DNA from: REEB95 sp963810055
Lineage (GTDB): Bacteria > Pseudomonadota > Alphaproteobacteria > ATCC43930 > CGMCC-115725
NCBI GenBank assembly: GCA_963810055.1
Contig: CAWEME010000009.1
Coordinates: forward strand, 71,379 to 135,378
DNA: 64,000 bases
Reading direction: 5' to 3'
Within the stretch, counting starts at the first letter, position 1; each line of letters starts with the position of its first letter. The position numbers and the translations under genes are program-made. Under the pieces are notes generated by a model. It was not told where the DNA came from, searched no databases, and was given only the letters and a program-made list of their open reading frames with translations. Below, piece by piece: positions 1-9,280 of the stretch.

Positions 1-50
1 TGTCCGACACCGATTTGGATATGTTTAAAAGAAGCGCGGGGTTCCGGTCT

Positions 51-719
51 TCAGCGGTAACGTTCTTCCGTCCATGGGTCGCCATGGTCGTGATAGCCGC
101 GCTCTTCCCAGAATCCCGGCCGGTCGGATGCGATCAGCTCGATGCGGTTGACCCATTTGGCGCTTTTCCAGAAATAGAGCCTGGGCACCACCACCCGCGC
201 CGGGCCGCCATGCTCGCGCGGCAGGGGCTTGCCTTCCCAGGAATGGGCGATCAACGCGTCATCGGCGTCGAAATCCTTGAGCGGCAGATTGGTGGTGTAG
301 CCGTCGAAGCCGTGGAAGACGACGAAGCGCGCTTCGGGCAAGGGCTTGGCCACGGACAAGATGCGCCTGGCGCTCACCCCTTCCCAGCGATTGTCGAAGC
401 GCGACCAGGCGGTGACGCAATGGATGTCGGACACCGAGGCGATTTGCGGCTGGTCCTGGAATTCCTGCCAGCTCCATTCGAAAGCATGCGCGACCAGCCC
501 GTCGATTTTCAGCCGCCCGCTTTCAAGGGCGATTCCGGGCCGGTTGCCGAGGTCGAGCACCGGCCAGTCCTTGACCTGTTTCTGGCCGGGTGGCAGGCGG
601 CCGGTCGCGGGGTCGCCTTCATGGCCGGTGAGGAGACGGCCTTCCTTTGCCCAACGCTGTTTGCTTTCGACCAGCTTGCGGCGCAGCTCGAACAGCCGCT
701 TTTCCTTGTCGGGGTCCAT
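51..719 (-). CDS. Sulfite-oxidase-like molybdopterin oxidoreductase
   Basis: A 222-residue protein of the sulfite-oxidase fold (molybdopterin-dependent, YedY/sulfite-oxidase superfamily). The region around the expected molybdenum-ligand cysteine reads DIHCVTAWSRFDNRWEG (Cys101), and the family signatures HGGPAR and FWKSAKWV follow near the C terminus. No signal peptide or membrane segment is visible, unlike the exported YedY/MsrP proteins, so it should be cytoplasmic. The substrate cannot be told from sequence. It is divergent from the LysE-type gene, whose start lies 45 bases away. The ATG at 719 gives a length usual for the short soluble members. Confidence 0.85.
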   Translation of the reverse strand: MDPDKEKRLFELRRKLVESKQRWAKEGRLLTGHEGDPATGRLPPGQKQVKDWPVLDLGNRPGIALESGRLKIDGLVAHAFEWSWQEFQDQPQIASVSDIHCVTAWSRFDNRWEGVSARRILSVAKPLPEARFVVFHGFDGYTTNLPLKDFDADDALIAHSWEGKPLPREHGGPARVVVPRLYFWKSAKWVNRIELIASDRPGFWEERGYHDHGDPWTEERYR

Positions 720-763
720 CCGCCGAGATTAGCCGAAGGCGGGCACGGCCGGAATTGACTAAT

Positions 764-1394
764 ATGCCGGCCATGCCGCTCGACGCCTTGCTCAAGGGAA
801 TCGCCGCCGGAATCGTCATCGCCCTGCCGGTGGGGCCGGTGGCGGTGTTGTGCACGCGGCGGACATTGTTCGAGGGCGTGGCCTATGGGCTGATCTCGGG
901 CTTGGGCGCGGCGTTCGCCGATTCGCTTTACGGCGCCGTCGCCGGATTCGGGAACACCATGATCCGCGACAGCCTGATGCTGGAACGCAACTGGCTCGGC
1001 GCCGCCGCCGGCTTGTTCCTGCTCGCCGCCGGCTGCAAGGCGTTCATCAAGACCGGAATCTACCGGCCCGAGAAGCTGGCGGGCGAGCGTATGGCCTATG
1101 CCTTCGGTTCGGCCTTCCTGCTCACCCTCGCCAACCCGGTCACCATCCTGGTCTTCGCCGCGATCTTCTCGCAGATCGGCATCGACGCGGCTTCCGGCTA
1201 TGCCGGCATCGCCATGTCTGGTGGCCGGCGTGTTCCTCGGCTCGATGCTGAGTTGGGTGGGATTGTGTTTCACGGTGAAGGCGCTGCGCCGCTACGGCCT
1301 CAACTGGCTCGGCCGCGTCTCGGGCGCGGTGCTGGTGGTTTCGGGCGCGGCGTTGCTGGCCGTTTCGCTGTTGCGTCTCTATGACGCCTGGTGA
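764..1394 (+). CDS. LysE/RhtB-family exporter, frameshifted
   Basis: Probable inner-membrane amino-acid or metabolite exporter of the LysE/RhtB family, about 209 residues once one frame break is repaired. The N-terminal part shows the family start MPLDALLKGIAAGIVIALPV with the conserved GPVAV loop and a second helix around GLGAAFADSLYGAVAG. Near 1216 the frame is lost; after removing one base (ATG-T-CTG context) the protein continues as LVAGVFLGSMLSWVGL and ends LLRLYDAW at 1394. Starts at 764 and 773 are both possible. One inserted base in an otherwise intact gene suggests a sequence error; a true mutation would make it a pseudogene. Substrate unknown. Confidence 0.75.
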
Positions 1395-1444
1395 GGATTC
1401 CATCGTGATTGGCGGCGGGGCGGCGTCCGGCTAATGTCGCCCGC

Positions 1445-3703
1445 ATGACCGCCCGATCGATCCGTCTTCCGCGCGCTGGCGCTGTTCCTGGCATTGTCGC
1501 CGCTTTTGGCCGGAGGGCTGGCGCGCGCGCAAACCCCGGAGCCCGGCGCCGCCCGCCGCGGCCGCGCCGCCCGCGCCCGCGGCCGAGAAGCCGGCGCCGG
1601 CCTCCTCGAATCAGCCCCGGCGGTCTCGACCGACCAGTTGCAGCGGCTGCTCGACACCATCCAGAACCCGGCCGAGCGGCAGCGTCTGATCGGGGAGTTG
1701 CAGGCGCTGATCGCCGCCCAGAACGCCGATCGAACAGAAGCAGAGCCAGTCGGGCGCGGCGGCGTTCTTCCACGGCGTGACCGAAGAGGCCAAGGGCCTG
1801 GCCGGCGAAATCCTCGAAGCGGCGCAGGTGGTGGTCGATGCGCCGCGTCTCATCGGCTATTTCCGCTATCAGGCGGACAACGAAGAGGCGCGCGCGCGCT
1901 GGATCAACGTGATCAAGGAGCTCGCCATCGTCTTCGGCCTGGCGGTTCTCGCCGATTGGCTCGCCTGGTTCCTGCTGCGCGTGCCGGAGCGGCGGCTGCG
2001 CGCGCGCGCCGGCAAGGAGGCGGCGCAGCAGTTGATGTTCCTGGCGGCGGGCGCGGCGGTCGAGGCGCTGCCGATCCTGGTTTTCGCCGCCGTGGCCTTC
2101 ATCGTCCTGCCGATGACCGAGCCGAATTTCGCCACCGACCAGGTGGCCAAGACGCTGATCGGGGCCTATCTGTGGTCGCGCGTCATCATCACGGTGGCGC
2201 GCGTGTTGCTGCTGTCGCCGAGCGCATTGGCGCTTTATCCGCTCGGCGAGGAGACGCGCCACTATCTTTATATCTGGGCGCGGCGCTTCACCAATTGGAC
2301 GGTCTACGGCCTGGCCTCCGCCGCCTGCGCGTGGTGGCTCAGCGCGCCGGGCGCGATCTATGCCGTGCTGCTGCGCATCGTGGTGCTGGTGCTGGGCGTG
2401 CTCGCCGTCGTCTTCGTGATGCAGAACCGCAAGCCGGTGGCGGATTGGCTGCGCGGCGATCCCGCGGAGGAATCCCGCCGCAGCCCGGGCTGGAAGCTGT
2501 TCCGCTACCGCCTGGCCGAAATCTGGCACATCCTGGCCCTGATCTACATCCTCGGCACCTTCGGCATCTTCTCGCTGCACATCGAGGGCGGGCTTCGTCT
2601 TCCTGCTGCGCTCGACCGTGGTGAGCGTGGTGCTGGTGCTGGCGGCGGCGCTGGCCGTGCAGTTCATCCAGCGCGCGGCGCGGCGCGGCTTCGCCATCTC
2701 GCCGGATCTGAAGGCGCGCTTCCCGACGCTGGAGGCGCGCACCAACCGCTACATCCCGGCGCTGACCCTGGCGGTTTCGGTCGCGATCTATGTCCTGGCC
2801 GCGATCGCGCTGCTCCAGGCCTGGGGCGTCGACGCCTTCGCCTGGCTCCAGGCGACCGCGTCGAGCCGCGCCGCCGGCAGCCTGATGAGCGTGGCGGTCG
2901 CGCTGGTCGTGGCGCTGGTGGCCTGGGAGCTGTTCATCTCGATGCTCGAGCGCCACATGCAGAAGCTCGAAAGCGACAGCCGGAAGCGCGCCCGCGCCCA
3001 GACCTTCTTCCCCTTCCTGCGCCTGGTGGTGGTGGTGATCCTCGGCGTCGTCCTGGGTTTCGTGGTGCTCGACGCGCTGGGCATCAGTCTCGGGCCGTTG
3101 CTGGCGGGCGCGGGCGTGTTCGGCCTGGTCGCCGGGCTGGGCTCGCAAGCGATCATCAAGGACATCATGACCAGCATCGCGGTTCTGGTGGACGACACCA
3201 TCGCCGTGGGCGACTACATCGATGTCGGCAACGGCCGCGAGGGCACGGTCGAGGCGATCGCGCTCCGGACCATCAAGCTGCGCACGCAGCAGGGCGGGCT
3301 CATGACCGTGCCGTTCAGCGAGGCCCATGTCATCACCAATCTGTCGAAGGACGCGTCCTACTACGTCGCCGAGATCAGCGTCTCCTATCTCGAGGACTGC
3401 AACCGGGCGATCGCGTTGCTCAAGGAAGTGGTCGAGGAGATGCGCCGGGAGCCGGCCTACAAGAACGTCATCCTGGCGCCGCTCGAGATCTTCGGCCTCG
3501 ACCGCTTCGAGCCGGGCGCCTACATCATCCAGGCGCGGCTGAAGACCCAGCGCACCAAGCATCTGGCCACCGGGCGCGAATTCAACCGCCGGGTCAAAGA
3601 GGCCTTCGACAAACACCACATCTTCATGCGCAGCGATTTGCTGGCGCCGGTCAGCCTGCCGGACGCGGCCGCGCCGCCCGTTTCGCCCAAGAAAAAGAAT
3701 TAA
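1445..3703 (+). CDS. MscS-family mechanosensitive channel, frameshifted
   Basis: Large member of the small-conductance mechanosensitive channel family, about 750 residues after repair. A hydrophobic leader (FLALSPLLAGGLARA) is followed by a Pro/Ala-rich stretch, a short helical region (STDQLQRLLDTIQ), several membrane segments, and the MscS core near the C terminus (GVFGLVAGLGSQAIIKDIMT, then DTIAVGDYIDV). It should sit in the inner membrane and release osmolytes on hypo-osmotic shock. The frame breaks by +1 near 1728 and near 2591, and probably once more between the ATG at 1445 and the leader. The Pro/Ala region is too repetitive to place exactly. The gene ends KKKN six bases before the convergent recX. 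Confidence 0.8.
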
Positions 3704-3709
3704 TCGGGC

Positions 3710-4231
3710 TCATTCTTCGGCCTTGCCGCGCGCCAGTTTCTCGACCGCCGCGATATCGGGCGCGTCCAGCACGATCCTTGCCACCTCGAAGCCGAACCCG
3801 GCGCGGGACAGCGCGGCCAGGTCCTTGTCGCGCATAGCCTTGCGCTTGGCCTTCTCCCGGTAAGGCCCGAGCCGCCGGCGGCGGACCAACGCGCAAGCCG
3901 CCGCGAGCTCGCTGGCGGAGCCGCCCTGCTCCTCGAGACCCTGAAGCGCGCCGGCGATGAGTTCGCCCGGCAAGCCCTTCTGCCGCAATTTGCCCTTGAT
4001 GCCGAAGCGCGAGGCGCCGCGGCGTTGCAGGCTCGCCGCCTTTTGCGCGGCATAGGCGCGGTCGTCGATCAGCCCGGAGCGCAGGTAGCGGGCGATGAGG
4101 TCCTCGATCAGTTTCGCGCCCTCTGCGGGATCGGCGCCGTGCGCGGCCGCGGCGCGCTCCACCTTGCGCATCAGCACGCGCCGCAGATTGGCGCTCGAGC
4201 TGGCATAGCGGCCGAGATAATAGAGCGCCAT
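3710..4231 (-). CDS. recX: RecX-family regulator of RecA
   Basis: A 173-residue RecX-type protein built of three-helix repeats; RecX family members bind RecA filaments and limit their activity. Recognisable pieces are YYLGRYASSSANLRRVL near the N terminus, RSGLIDDRAYAAQ in the middle and GFGFEVARIVL near the end. Translated open frame upstream of the ATG at 4231 still resembles the family (KAPRKITAQRLEN, positions 4232-4270) but has no start codon before a TGA. The true start is therefore probably about 20 residues further up and hidden by a small indel. It converges with the MscS gene; recA is not in the window. Confidence 0.82.
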   Translation of the reverse strand: MALYYLGRYASSSANLRRVLMRKVERAAAAHGADPAEGAKLIEDLIARYLRSGLIDDRAYAAQKAASLQRRGASRFGIKGKLRQKGLPGELIAGALQGLEEQGGSASELAAACALVRRRRLGPYREKAKRKAMRDKDLAALSRAGFGFEVARIVLDAPDIAAVEKLARGKAEE

Positions 4232-4367
4232 GTTCTCCAGCCTTTGCGCCGTGATCTTGCGCGGCGCCTTGGCCCCCCGCTTCTCCGCGATTCAGCCATG
4301 CACCGGCTCTCCTGGGCCGCTCTCCCGGGCTTCCCCGGCGGCCCCCTTGGGCTTAAGCTCAGCATCC

Positions 4368-5190
4368 ATGCCGCAAGACTACACCATGACGCAAGAAGGC
4401 GCGCCGCGTCCGCGCCACATCGGCGCGGTCAATTGGCTGGGATTGTGGACCCTTTACGCGCGCGAGGTGCGCCGTTTCATCAAGGTCGGGATGCAGACGG
4501 TGGTGGCGCCGGTGGTGACGACCTTGCTGTTCCTGGCGATTTTCCTACTGGCGCTGAGCGGGCAGCAGCGCCTGGTCGACGGCGTCCCCTATCTCGAATT
4601 CCTGGCTCCGGGCCTGGTGATGATGGCGATGGCGCAGAACGCCTTCGCCAACACCTCGTCCTCGCTGATGATCGCCAAGGTGCAGGGCAACATCGTCGAC
4701 GTGCTGATGCCGCCCTTGAGCCCGGGCGAACTGACCTGGGGCTTCGCGCTGGGCGGCGTGACGCGCGGGCTGGTGGTGGGCGCGGTGGTGACGGTGGCGA
4801 TGGCGGCGTTCGTGCCGGTGCATATCTACAGCCTGCCGCTGGTGCTGTTCCACGCCGTGGCGGCGTCGCTGCTGTTGTCGGTGCTGGGATTGATCGGCGG
4901 CATCTGGGCCGACAAGTTCGACCATATCGCGGCGGTGACCAATTTCGTGGTGACGCCGCTGGCGTTCCTGTCCGGCACCTTCTATTCGATCGATTCCCTG
5001 CCGGAGAAATTCCGCATCGCGGCGCTGTGCAATCCGTTCTTCTACATGATCGACGGATTCCGCTACGGCTTCACCGGCCATGCCGACGGCTCGCTGGCCC
5101 TGGGCATCGCCGTCATGGTGGCGATCAATGCCGGGCTTGCTGTGGCTGTGTCACGCCATGCTGGCGAGCGGCTACAAGCTCAAGGCCTGA
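4368..5190 (+). CDS. ABC-2 type transporter permease (frame break near C terminus)
   Basis: Inner-membrane permease of the ABC-2 (YadH/NodJ-like) exporter family, about 273 residues after repair. Six hydrophobic segments are visible, with typical stretches PYLEFLAPGLVMMAMAQNAF and PLAFLSGTFYSIDSLPE. As written the frame runs on to 5243 with an atypical tail. A single extra base near 5132 would instead give LLWLCHAMLASGYKLKA ending at 5190, which matches the usual family C terminus, so I take 5190 as the true end. ATGs at 4368 and 4386 are possible starts. The ATPase partner normally lies beside such permeases but is absent here. Substrate unknown. Confidence 0.75.
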
Positions 5191-5265
5191 GCGGCGCGGC
5201 GGACCTCGCCAAGCTCGCGCCCGCCGTGCCGGCGCGGGTCTGAAAGGCTCCGGATTCTCCTGGCG

Positions 5266-5294
5266 TTGACAAGGGCTTAGCCCATCACCATACT
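5266..5294 (+). promoter_or_regulatory. Sigma-70-type promoter of argD operon
   Basis: TTGACA at 5266-5271 and CATACT at 5289-5294 are separated by exactly 17 bases, a consensus -35 box and a 4/6 match to the -10 box. Transcription would begin near 5301, about 40 bases before the arginine-rich leader ORF and 170 before argD. Confidence 0.65.
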
Positions 5295-5339
5295 CCCTCG
5301 CTTCTTCCGGGCGCCAGGTCCGGAACGCGGAGCGTTGCG

Positions 5340-5414
5340 ATGAAACGTGCAATCGGCATCGAGGCCAAGCACGCCGGGGAACGGCGGGAAAGGTTGCGGC
5401 TGCGACGACGCTAA
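5340..5414 (+). CDS. Arginine-rich leader peptide ORF upstream of argD
   Basis: A 24-codon ORF starting ATG at 5340, preceded by CGGAG (5328-5332) at a 7-base spacing, and ending TAA at 5412. Eight of 24 residues are arginine and seven of these fall in the last ten (RRERLRLRRR). The run uses CGG, AGG and CGA codons, normally rare in GC-rich alphaproteobacteria. It lies between a strong promoter and argD, in a different frame. This is the layout expected of a leader peptide that senses charged arginyl-tRNA. I see no classical terminator with a T-run between it and argD, but GCGA/GACG at 5402-5410 can pair with CGTC/TCGC at 5443-5454, just before the argD ribosome-binding site. Translation and function are inferred. 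Confidence 0.55.
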   Translation: MKRAIGIEAKHAGERRERLRLRRR

Positions 5415-5469
5415 GGCGCCGTGGCAAGCAGCATTTTCCCATCGTCTTCATCGCCGAGGAGAGATTCCT

Positions 5470-6642
5470 TTGATTCCAGCCGTCATGCCGACTTATGCGC
5501 GGAACGAACTGACGTTCGAGCGCGGCGAAGGCGCCTATCTGTTCGCCACCGACGGGCGCAAATATCTCGATTTCGCGAGCGGCGTCGCCGTCACTTCGCT
5601 GGGCCACGCGCATCCGCGGCTGGTGGCCGCGCTCACCCAACAGGCGCAAAAGCTCTGGCACTGCTCCAACCTGTTCCAGGTGGCGGGGCAGAAACGCATG
5701 GCGCAACGCCTGGTCGAAGCCTCCTTCGCCGACACCGTCTTCTTCTGCAACTCGGGCGCCGAGGCGATGGAATGCGCCATCAAGGTGGCGCGCAAATATC
5801 ATTTCGAGAGCGGGCATCCTGAGCGCTACCGGCTGATCGCCTGCACCGGCTCGTTCCACGGCCGCACCCTGGCGACGCTGGCCGCCGCCGGCAACGAGAA
5901 ATACCTGAAGGGATTCGGGCCCCCGGCGCCGGGCTTCGACCACGTCGCCTACGGCAATCTCGACGCGATGCGCGCCAAGATCGGGCCCGAAACCGCCGGA
6001 ATCATCGTCGAGCTGGTGCAGGGCGAAGGCGGCCTGGCCATGGCCCCGGACGCGTACATCAAGGGGCTGCGGGCGCTGTGCGACGAGTTCGGCCTGATGC
6101 TGGTGTTCGACGAGGTGCAGACCGGCATGGGCCGCACCGGCAGGCTGTTCGCTTACGAATGGGCGGGCGCGAAACCCGACGTGATGGCGCTGGCCAAGGG
6201 CTTGGCGGGCGGATTTCCGGTGGGCGCCTGCCTCGCCACCGAAAAAGCCGCCCGGGGCATGACCGCGGGCTCGCACGGCTCGACCTTCGGCGGCAATCCG
6301 CTGGCCATGGCGGTGGCCAACGAGGTGCTGTCCATCATGCAGGAGCCGGGGTTTTTCCCCCGGGTCGAACGCGTGGCGGCCGCGTTGCGCCGGCGGCTCG
6401 ACGCCCTGGTCAAATCTTATCCTCGGATTTTCGTCGAGGCGCGCGGCCGGGGCCTGCTGACCGGATTCAAATGCGCGGTCGTCAACACCGACATGGTCGA
6501 CCATTTGCGCCATGCCGGGCTGTTGTCCGTGGCCGCGGGCGAGAACGTGGTGCGGCTGCTGCCGCCGCTGATCATCGAGGAAAGCCACGTCGAGGAAGCG
6601 GCCGGGATCATCGAGTCCGTGGCCAAGGCCTGGAAGCCATGA
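5470..6642 (+). CDS. argD: Acetylornithine aminotransferase
   Basis: PLP-dependent class-III aminotransferase converting N-acetylglutamate semialdehyde to N-acetylornithine in arginine synthesis, 390 residues. The motif DEVQTGMGRTG (Asp214) and ALAKGLAGG (Lys243, Schiff-base lysine) are in place, and SGAEAMECAIKVAR marks the cofactor phosphate site. The TTG at 5470 is chosen because AGGAGA (5457-5462) lies 7 bases before it and the resulting MIPAVMPTYAR start is typical of alphaproteobacterial ArgD; the ATG at 5485 is the alternative. Its stop overlaps the argF start by ATGA, so the two are translationally coupled. Confidence 0.95.
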   Translation: MIPAVMPTYARNELTFERGEGAYLFATDGRKYLDFASGVAVTSLGHAHPRLVAALTQQAQKLWHCSNLFQVAGQKRMAQRLVEASFADTVFFCNSGAEAMECAIKVARKYHFESGHPERYRLIACTGSFHGRTLATLAAAGNEKYLKGFGPPAPGFDHVAYGNLDAMRAKIGPETAGIIVELVQGEGGLAMAPDAYIKGLRALCDEFGLMLVFDEVQTGMGRTGRLFAYEWAGAKPDVMALAKGLAGGFPVGACLATEKAARGMTAGSHGSTFGGNPLAMAVANEVLSIMQEPGFFPRVERVAAALRRRLDALVKSYPRIFVEARGRGLLTGFKCAVVNTDMVDHLRHAGLLSVAAGENVVRLLPPLIIEESHVEEAAGIIESVAKAWKP

Positions 6643-7574
6643 CCGGACCAGCGCCCAAGAACGCCCCCCAAAACCTGCCGCGGCACTTCCTCGACCTCGA
6701 CCGCATCGAAGCCGCCGAACTGCGGTGGATGCTCGACCGCGCCGTGGCGTTCAAGACCGGGCGCGACAAGAGCAAGCCGATGCAAGGCAAGATGCTGGCG
6801 ATGATCTTCGAGAAGCCCTCGACCCGCACCCGGCTCAGCTTCGAGGTGGCGATGAAGCAGCTGGGCGGCGACGTGGTGACCTTGACCGCGGCCGACAGCC
6901 AGCTTTCGCGCGGCGAGACCACGGCCGACACCGCGCGCGTGCTGTCGCGCTATGCCGACGCCATCGTGATCCGCACCGACAGTCAAGCCAAGCTCGAGGA
7001 GCTGGCGGCGCATGCCACCGTGCCGGTCATCAACGGGCTCACCGACCGCAGCCATCCCTGCCAGGTTTTGGCCGACGTGATGACGCTCGAGGAGGCGAAG
7101 GGTCCGGCCAAGGGCAAGATCGTCGCCTGGAGCGGCGACGGCAACAACGTGCTGACCAGCTGGATTCACGCCGCCGCCCGCTTCGGCTTCGAGCTCCGGA
7201 TCGCCTGCCCGGAGCGGCTGGCGCCCTCGGCCAAGGATTTGGCCTGGGCCAAGGGCGAAGGCGCCAAGCTCAGCGTTTCATCCGATCCCGCGGAAGCGGT
7301 CGCCGGCGCCGATTGCGTCGTCACCGACACCTGGCTGTCGATGGGCAAGGAAAAGGACAAGGACGAGCGCCGCGCGCTCTTGAGGCCCTATCAGGTCAAC
7401 GAGGCGCTGATGGGCCGCGCCAAGCGCGACGCCATCTTCATGCACTGCCTGCCGGCCAAGCGCGGCGAGGAAGTCTCGGCCGGGGTCATCGACGGGCCGC
7501 AATCGGCGGTGTGGGACGAGGCCGAGAACCGCATGCATGTGCAGAAGGGCATCCTTGCCTGGTGCCTCGGCTGA
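6639..7574 (+). CDS. argF: Ornithine carbamoyltransferase
   Basis: Cytoplasmic enzyme making citrulline from ornithine and carbamoyl phosphate, 311 residues, normal length. The carbamoyl-phosphate motif STRTR is at residues 61-65, the DRSHPCQ motif follows in the middle, and HCLPAKRG (Cys270) near the C terminus is the ornithine-binding signature. The ATG at 6639 overlaps the argD stop (ATGA), which fixes the start. With argD it catalyses two steps of one pathway, and hslO follows 21 bases downstream. Confidence 0.96.
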   Translation: MTGPAPKNAPQNLPRHFLDLDRIEAAELRWMLDRAVAFKTGRDKSKPMQGKMLAMIFEKPSTRTRLSFEVAMKQLGGDVVTLTAADSQLSRGETTADTARVLSRYADAIVIRTDSQAKLEELAAHATVPVINGLTDRSHPCQVLADVMTLEEAKGPAKGKIVAWSGDGNNVLTSWIHAAARFGFELRIACPERLAPSAKDLAWAKGEGAKLSVSSDPAEAVAGADCVVTDTWLSMGKEKDKDERRALLRPYQVNEALMGRAKRDAIFMHCLPAKRGEEVSAGVIDGPQSAVWDEAENRMHVQKGILAWCLG

Positions 7575-7595
7575 TCCCGCCTATATATAAGCGTC

Positions 7596-8516
7596 ATGCC
7601 GAAACATATTCCCGACGACATCGTCCGGCCGTTCCAGATCGACCCCTTCCGCCTGCGCGGGCGGCTGGTGCGGCTCGGTCCCGCGCTCGACGCCATCCTG
7701 ACCCGGCACGATTATCCCGAGCCTGTCGCGGCGATGCTGGGCGAGGCGATCGCGCTGGCGGTGGCGCTGTCGGGCGCGCTCAAATACGAGGGCGTGTTCA
7801 CGCTCCAGACCAAGGGCGACGGGCCGATCCGGATGATGGTCGCCGACGTGACCACTTCCGGCGCCATTCGCGGCTACGCGCAGTTTGACAAGGCCAAGCT
7901 CGAAGAACTCGGCCGGGACGCCGCGCTTTCGGTGCCTCGGCTGTTGGGCGCGGGTTATCTGGCGCTCACCGTCGACCAGGGCGAGCATACGGAACGTTAT
8001 CAGGGCATCGTCGCGCTCGAAGGGGCGAGCTTGGCCGAATGCGTCCACCATTATTTCCGCCAGAGCGAGCAGGTCGAGGCCGGGATCAAGGTGGCGGTGG
8101 AGCGCCGGGCGCAGCCCGATGGATGCCGGGCCTGGCGCGCCGGCGCGCTGATGATCGAGCGCCTGCCGAAGGCGGAAGGCGGCGAGGCTTCGCGCGAGGC
8201 CGAGGATGACGGCTGGCGGCGCGCCATGATCCTGATGAGCACCAGCACCGCCGGCGAATTGCTCGACCCGGCGCTGCCGCCCGAGGATCTGCTGTTCCGC
8301 CTGTTCCACGAGGAAGGCGTGCGCGCCTACAAGCCGCACGATCTCAAGGCCGGCTGCCGCTGCTCGCGCGAGCGGGTCGAAACCATGCTGAAGGCGCTGG
8401 GGCCCGGCGAAGTCGGAACCCTGAAGGTCAACGGCAGGCTGGAAGTCACCTGCGAGTTCTGCAGCGCCGTCTATGTCTTCGCGGAAGAGGACATCGCGGC
8501 CCTGGCGCCGCCTTGA
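7596..8516 (+). CDS. hslO: Hsp33 redox-regulated holdase chaperone
   Basis: A 306-residue Hsp33. In this family four C-terminal cysteines bind zinc under reducing conditions; oxidation releases zinc and activates the holdase. Here they are Cys254 and Cys256 (GCRCSRE) and Cys286 and Cys289 (CEFC), so the switch is intact. The N-terminal core contains DYPEPVAAMLGEAIALAVAL. It lies 21 bases after argF and may be read from the arg promoter. The placement of hslO after argF is seen in other alphaproteobacteria. Confidence 0.95.
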   Translation: MPKHIPDDIVRPFQIDPFRLRGRLVRLGPALDAILTRHDYPEPVAAMLGEAIALAVALSGALKYEGVFTLQTKGDGPIRMMVADVTTSGAIRGYAQFDKAKLEELGRDAALSVPRLLGAGYLALTVDQGEHTERYQGIVALEGASLAECVHHYFRQSEQVEAGIKVAVERRAQPDGCRAWRAGALMIERLPKAEGGEASREAEDDGWRRAMILMSTSTAGELLDPALPPEDLLFRLFHEEGVRAYKPHDLKAGCRCSRERVETMLKALGPGEVGTLKVNGRLEVTCEFCSAVYVFAEEDIAALAPP

Positions 8517-8604
8517 GAACCGCCGCGTTAAGCTTTACCGGCAAATCGCCTTGAAATGGACACGTTCCACGTGCAAGTCTTCGCTCCCGCCCACCCACCG
8601 CAGG

Positions 8605-8634
8605 CCCGTTGACCAAAGGCCCATTGACCAAAGG
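8605..8634 (+). repeat. Tandem 15-bp direct repeat upstream of lipoprotein gene
   Basis: CCCGTTGACCAAAGG at 8605-8619 is followed immediately by CCCATTGACCAAAGG at 8620-8634; the copies differ at one base. They end 13 bases before the lipoprotein ATG. The repeat could be a small duplication or a regulatory site; no function can be assigned. Confidence 0.6.
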
Positions 8635-8647
8635 ATCATCCGGAATC

Positions 8648-9250
8648 ATGAACCCGCATCCGCTTTTGCGCCTGTGCCTGGCCGCTTGCCTCGGCCTGGG
8701 ACTGCTTTCGGCCTGCTCCTCGGCGCCCTCATCGCCGCAATTCGCCGATATCCGCTTCAACGACCAGCCGGTCATGAAGCTCGACGCCTCCGCGATCGAC
8801 GTGCACTCGGACTTCACGCCGACGGGAAAGGCGCCCAACGTGGATTACCTGTTTCCGGTGACGCCGCTGCACGCGCTCGAGAGCTGGGCGCATGACCGGC
8901 TGGCGCCGGCCGGAAGCGCGTCGCGCGCGGTGTTCACCATCCTCGACGCCAGCGTGGTCGAGGTCGATCTGCCGCGCAAGACCGGGTTCTTCGCCACCAC
9001 CTTCACCACGCAGGAATCCGAGCGTTACGACATGAAGCTGGTCGCCCGGCTCGACCTGATCGACCCAAGGGGGCTGGTGGTGCGCACGGTCGGCGTCACC
9101 TCGCTGCGCTCGCAAAGCATCACCGACAGCACCTCGCCGAACAAGCGCGACCAGATCTGGTACGACATGCTCAAGACGGCGATGGGGGACTTCAACAAGC
9201 AGATGGAATCCGAGATCCGCGGCAATTTCGGCGCCTATCTCGTGCACTGA
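8648..9250 (+). CDS. Hypothetical lipoprotein
   Basis: A 200-residue predicted envelope lipoprotein. The start at 8648 gives a classic signal peptide, MNPHPLLRLCLAACLGLGLL, ending in the lipobox LSAC, with the lipidated cysteine around residue 23. The rest has no membrane segment and no motif I recognise; it is mixed alpha/beta with VVEVDLPRKTGFF and a helical, amphipathic C terminus (DMLKTAMGDFNKQMESEI). It may be a small periplasm-facing accessory protein. It converges with folE, with a strong hairpin between them. Confidence 0.75.
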   Translation: MNPHPLLRLCLAACLGLGLLSACSSAPSSPQFADIRFNDQPVMKLDASAIDVHSDFTPTGKAPNVDYLFPVTPLHALESWAHDRLAPAGSASRAVFTILDASVVEVDLPRKTGFFATTFTTQESERYDMKLVARLDLIDPRGLVVRTVGVTSLRSQSITDSTSPNKRDQIWYDMLKTAMGDFNKQMESEIRGNFGAYLVH

Positions 9251-9252
9251 AG

Positions 9253-9273
9253 GCCGGGCCGCGAAGGCCCGGC
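9253..9273. terminator. Bidirectional terminator hairpin
   Basis: GCCGGGCC (9253-9260), a 5-base loop GCGAA, then GGCCCGGC (9266-9273): a perfect 8-bp GC stem between the convergent lipoprotein and folE genes. There is only a TT after the stem, so the U-tract is weak. Confidence 0.6.
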
Positions 9274-9280
9274 TTCACAT

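Noticed and set aside
5347..5469. Possible 41-residue N-terminal extension of ArgD
   Set aside because: The frame is open, but the extension is Cys/His/Arg-rich without similarity to ArgD, lacks a ribosome-binding site and overlaps the leader ORF; the TTG at 5470 gives the family N terminus.
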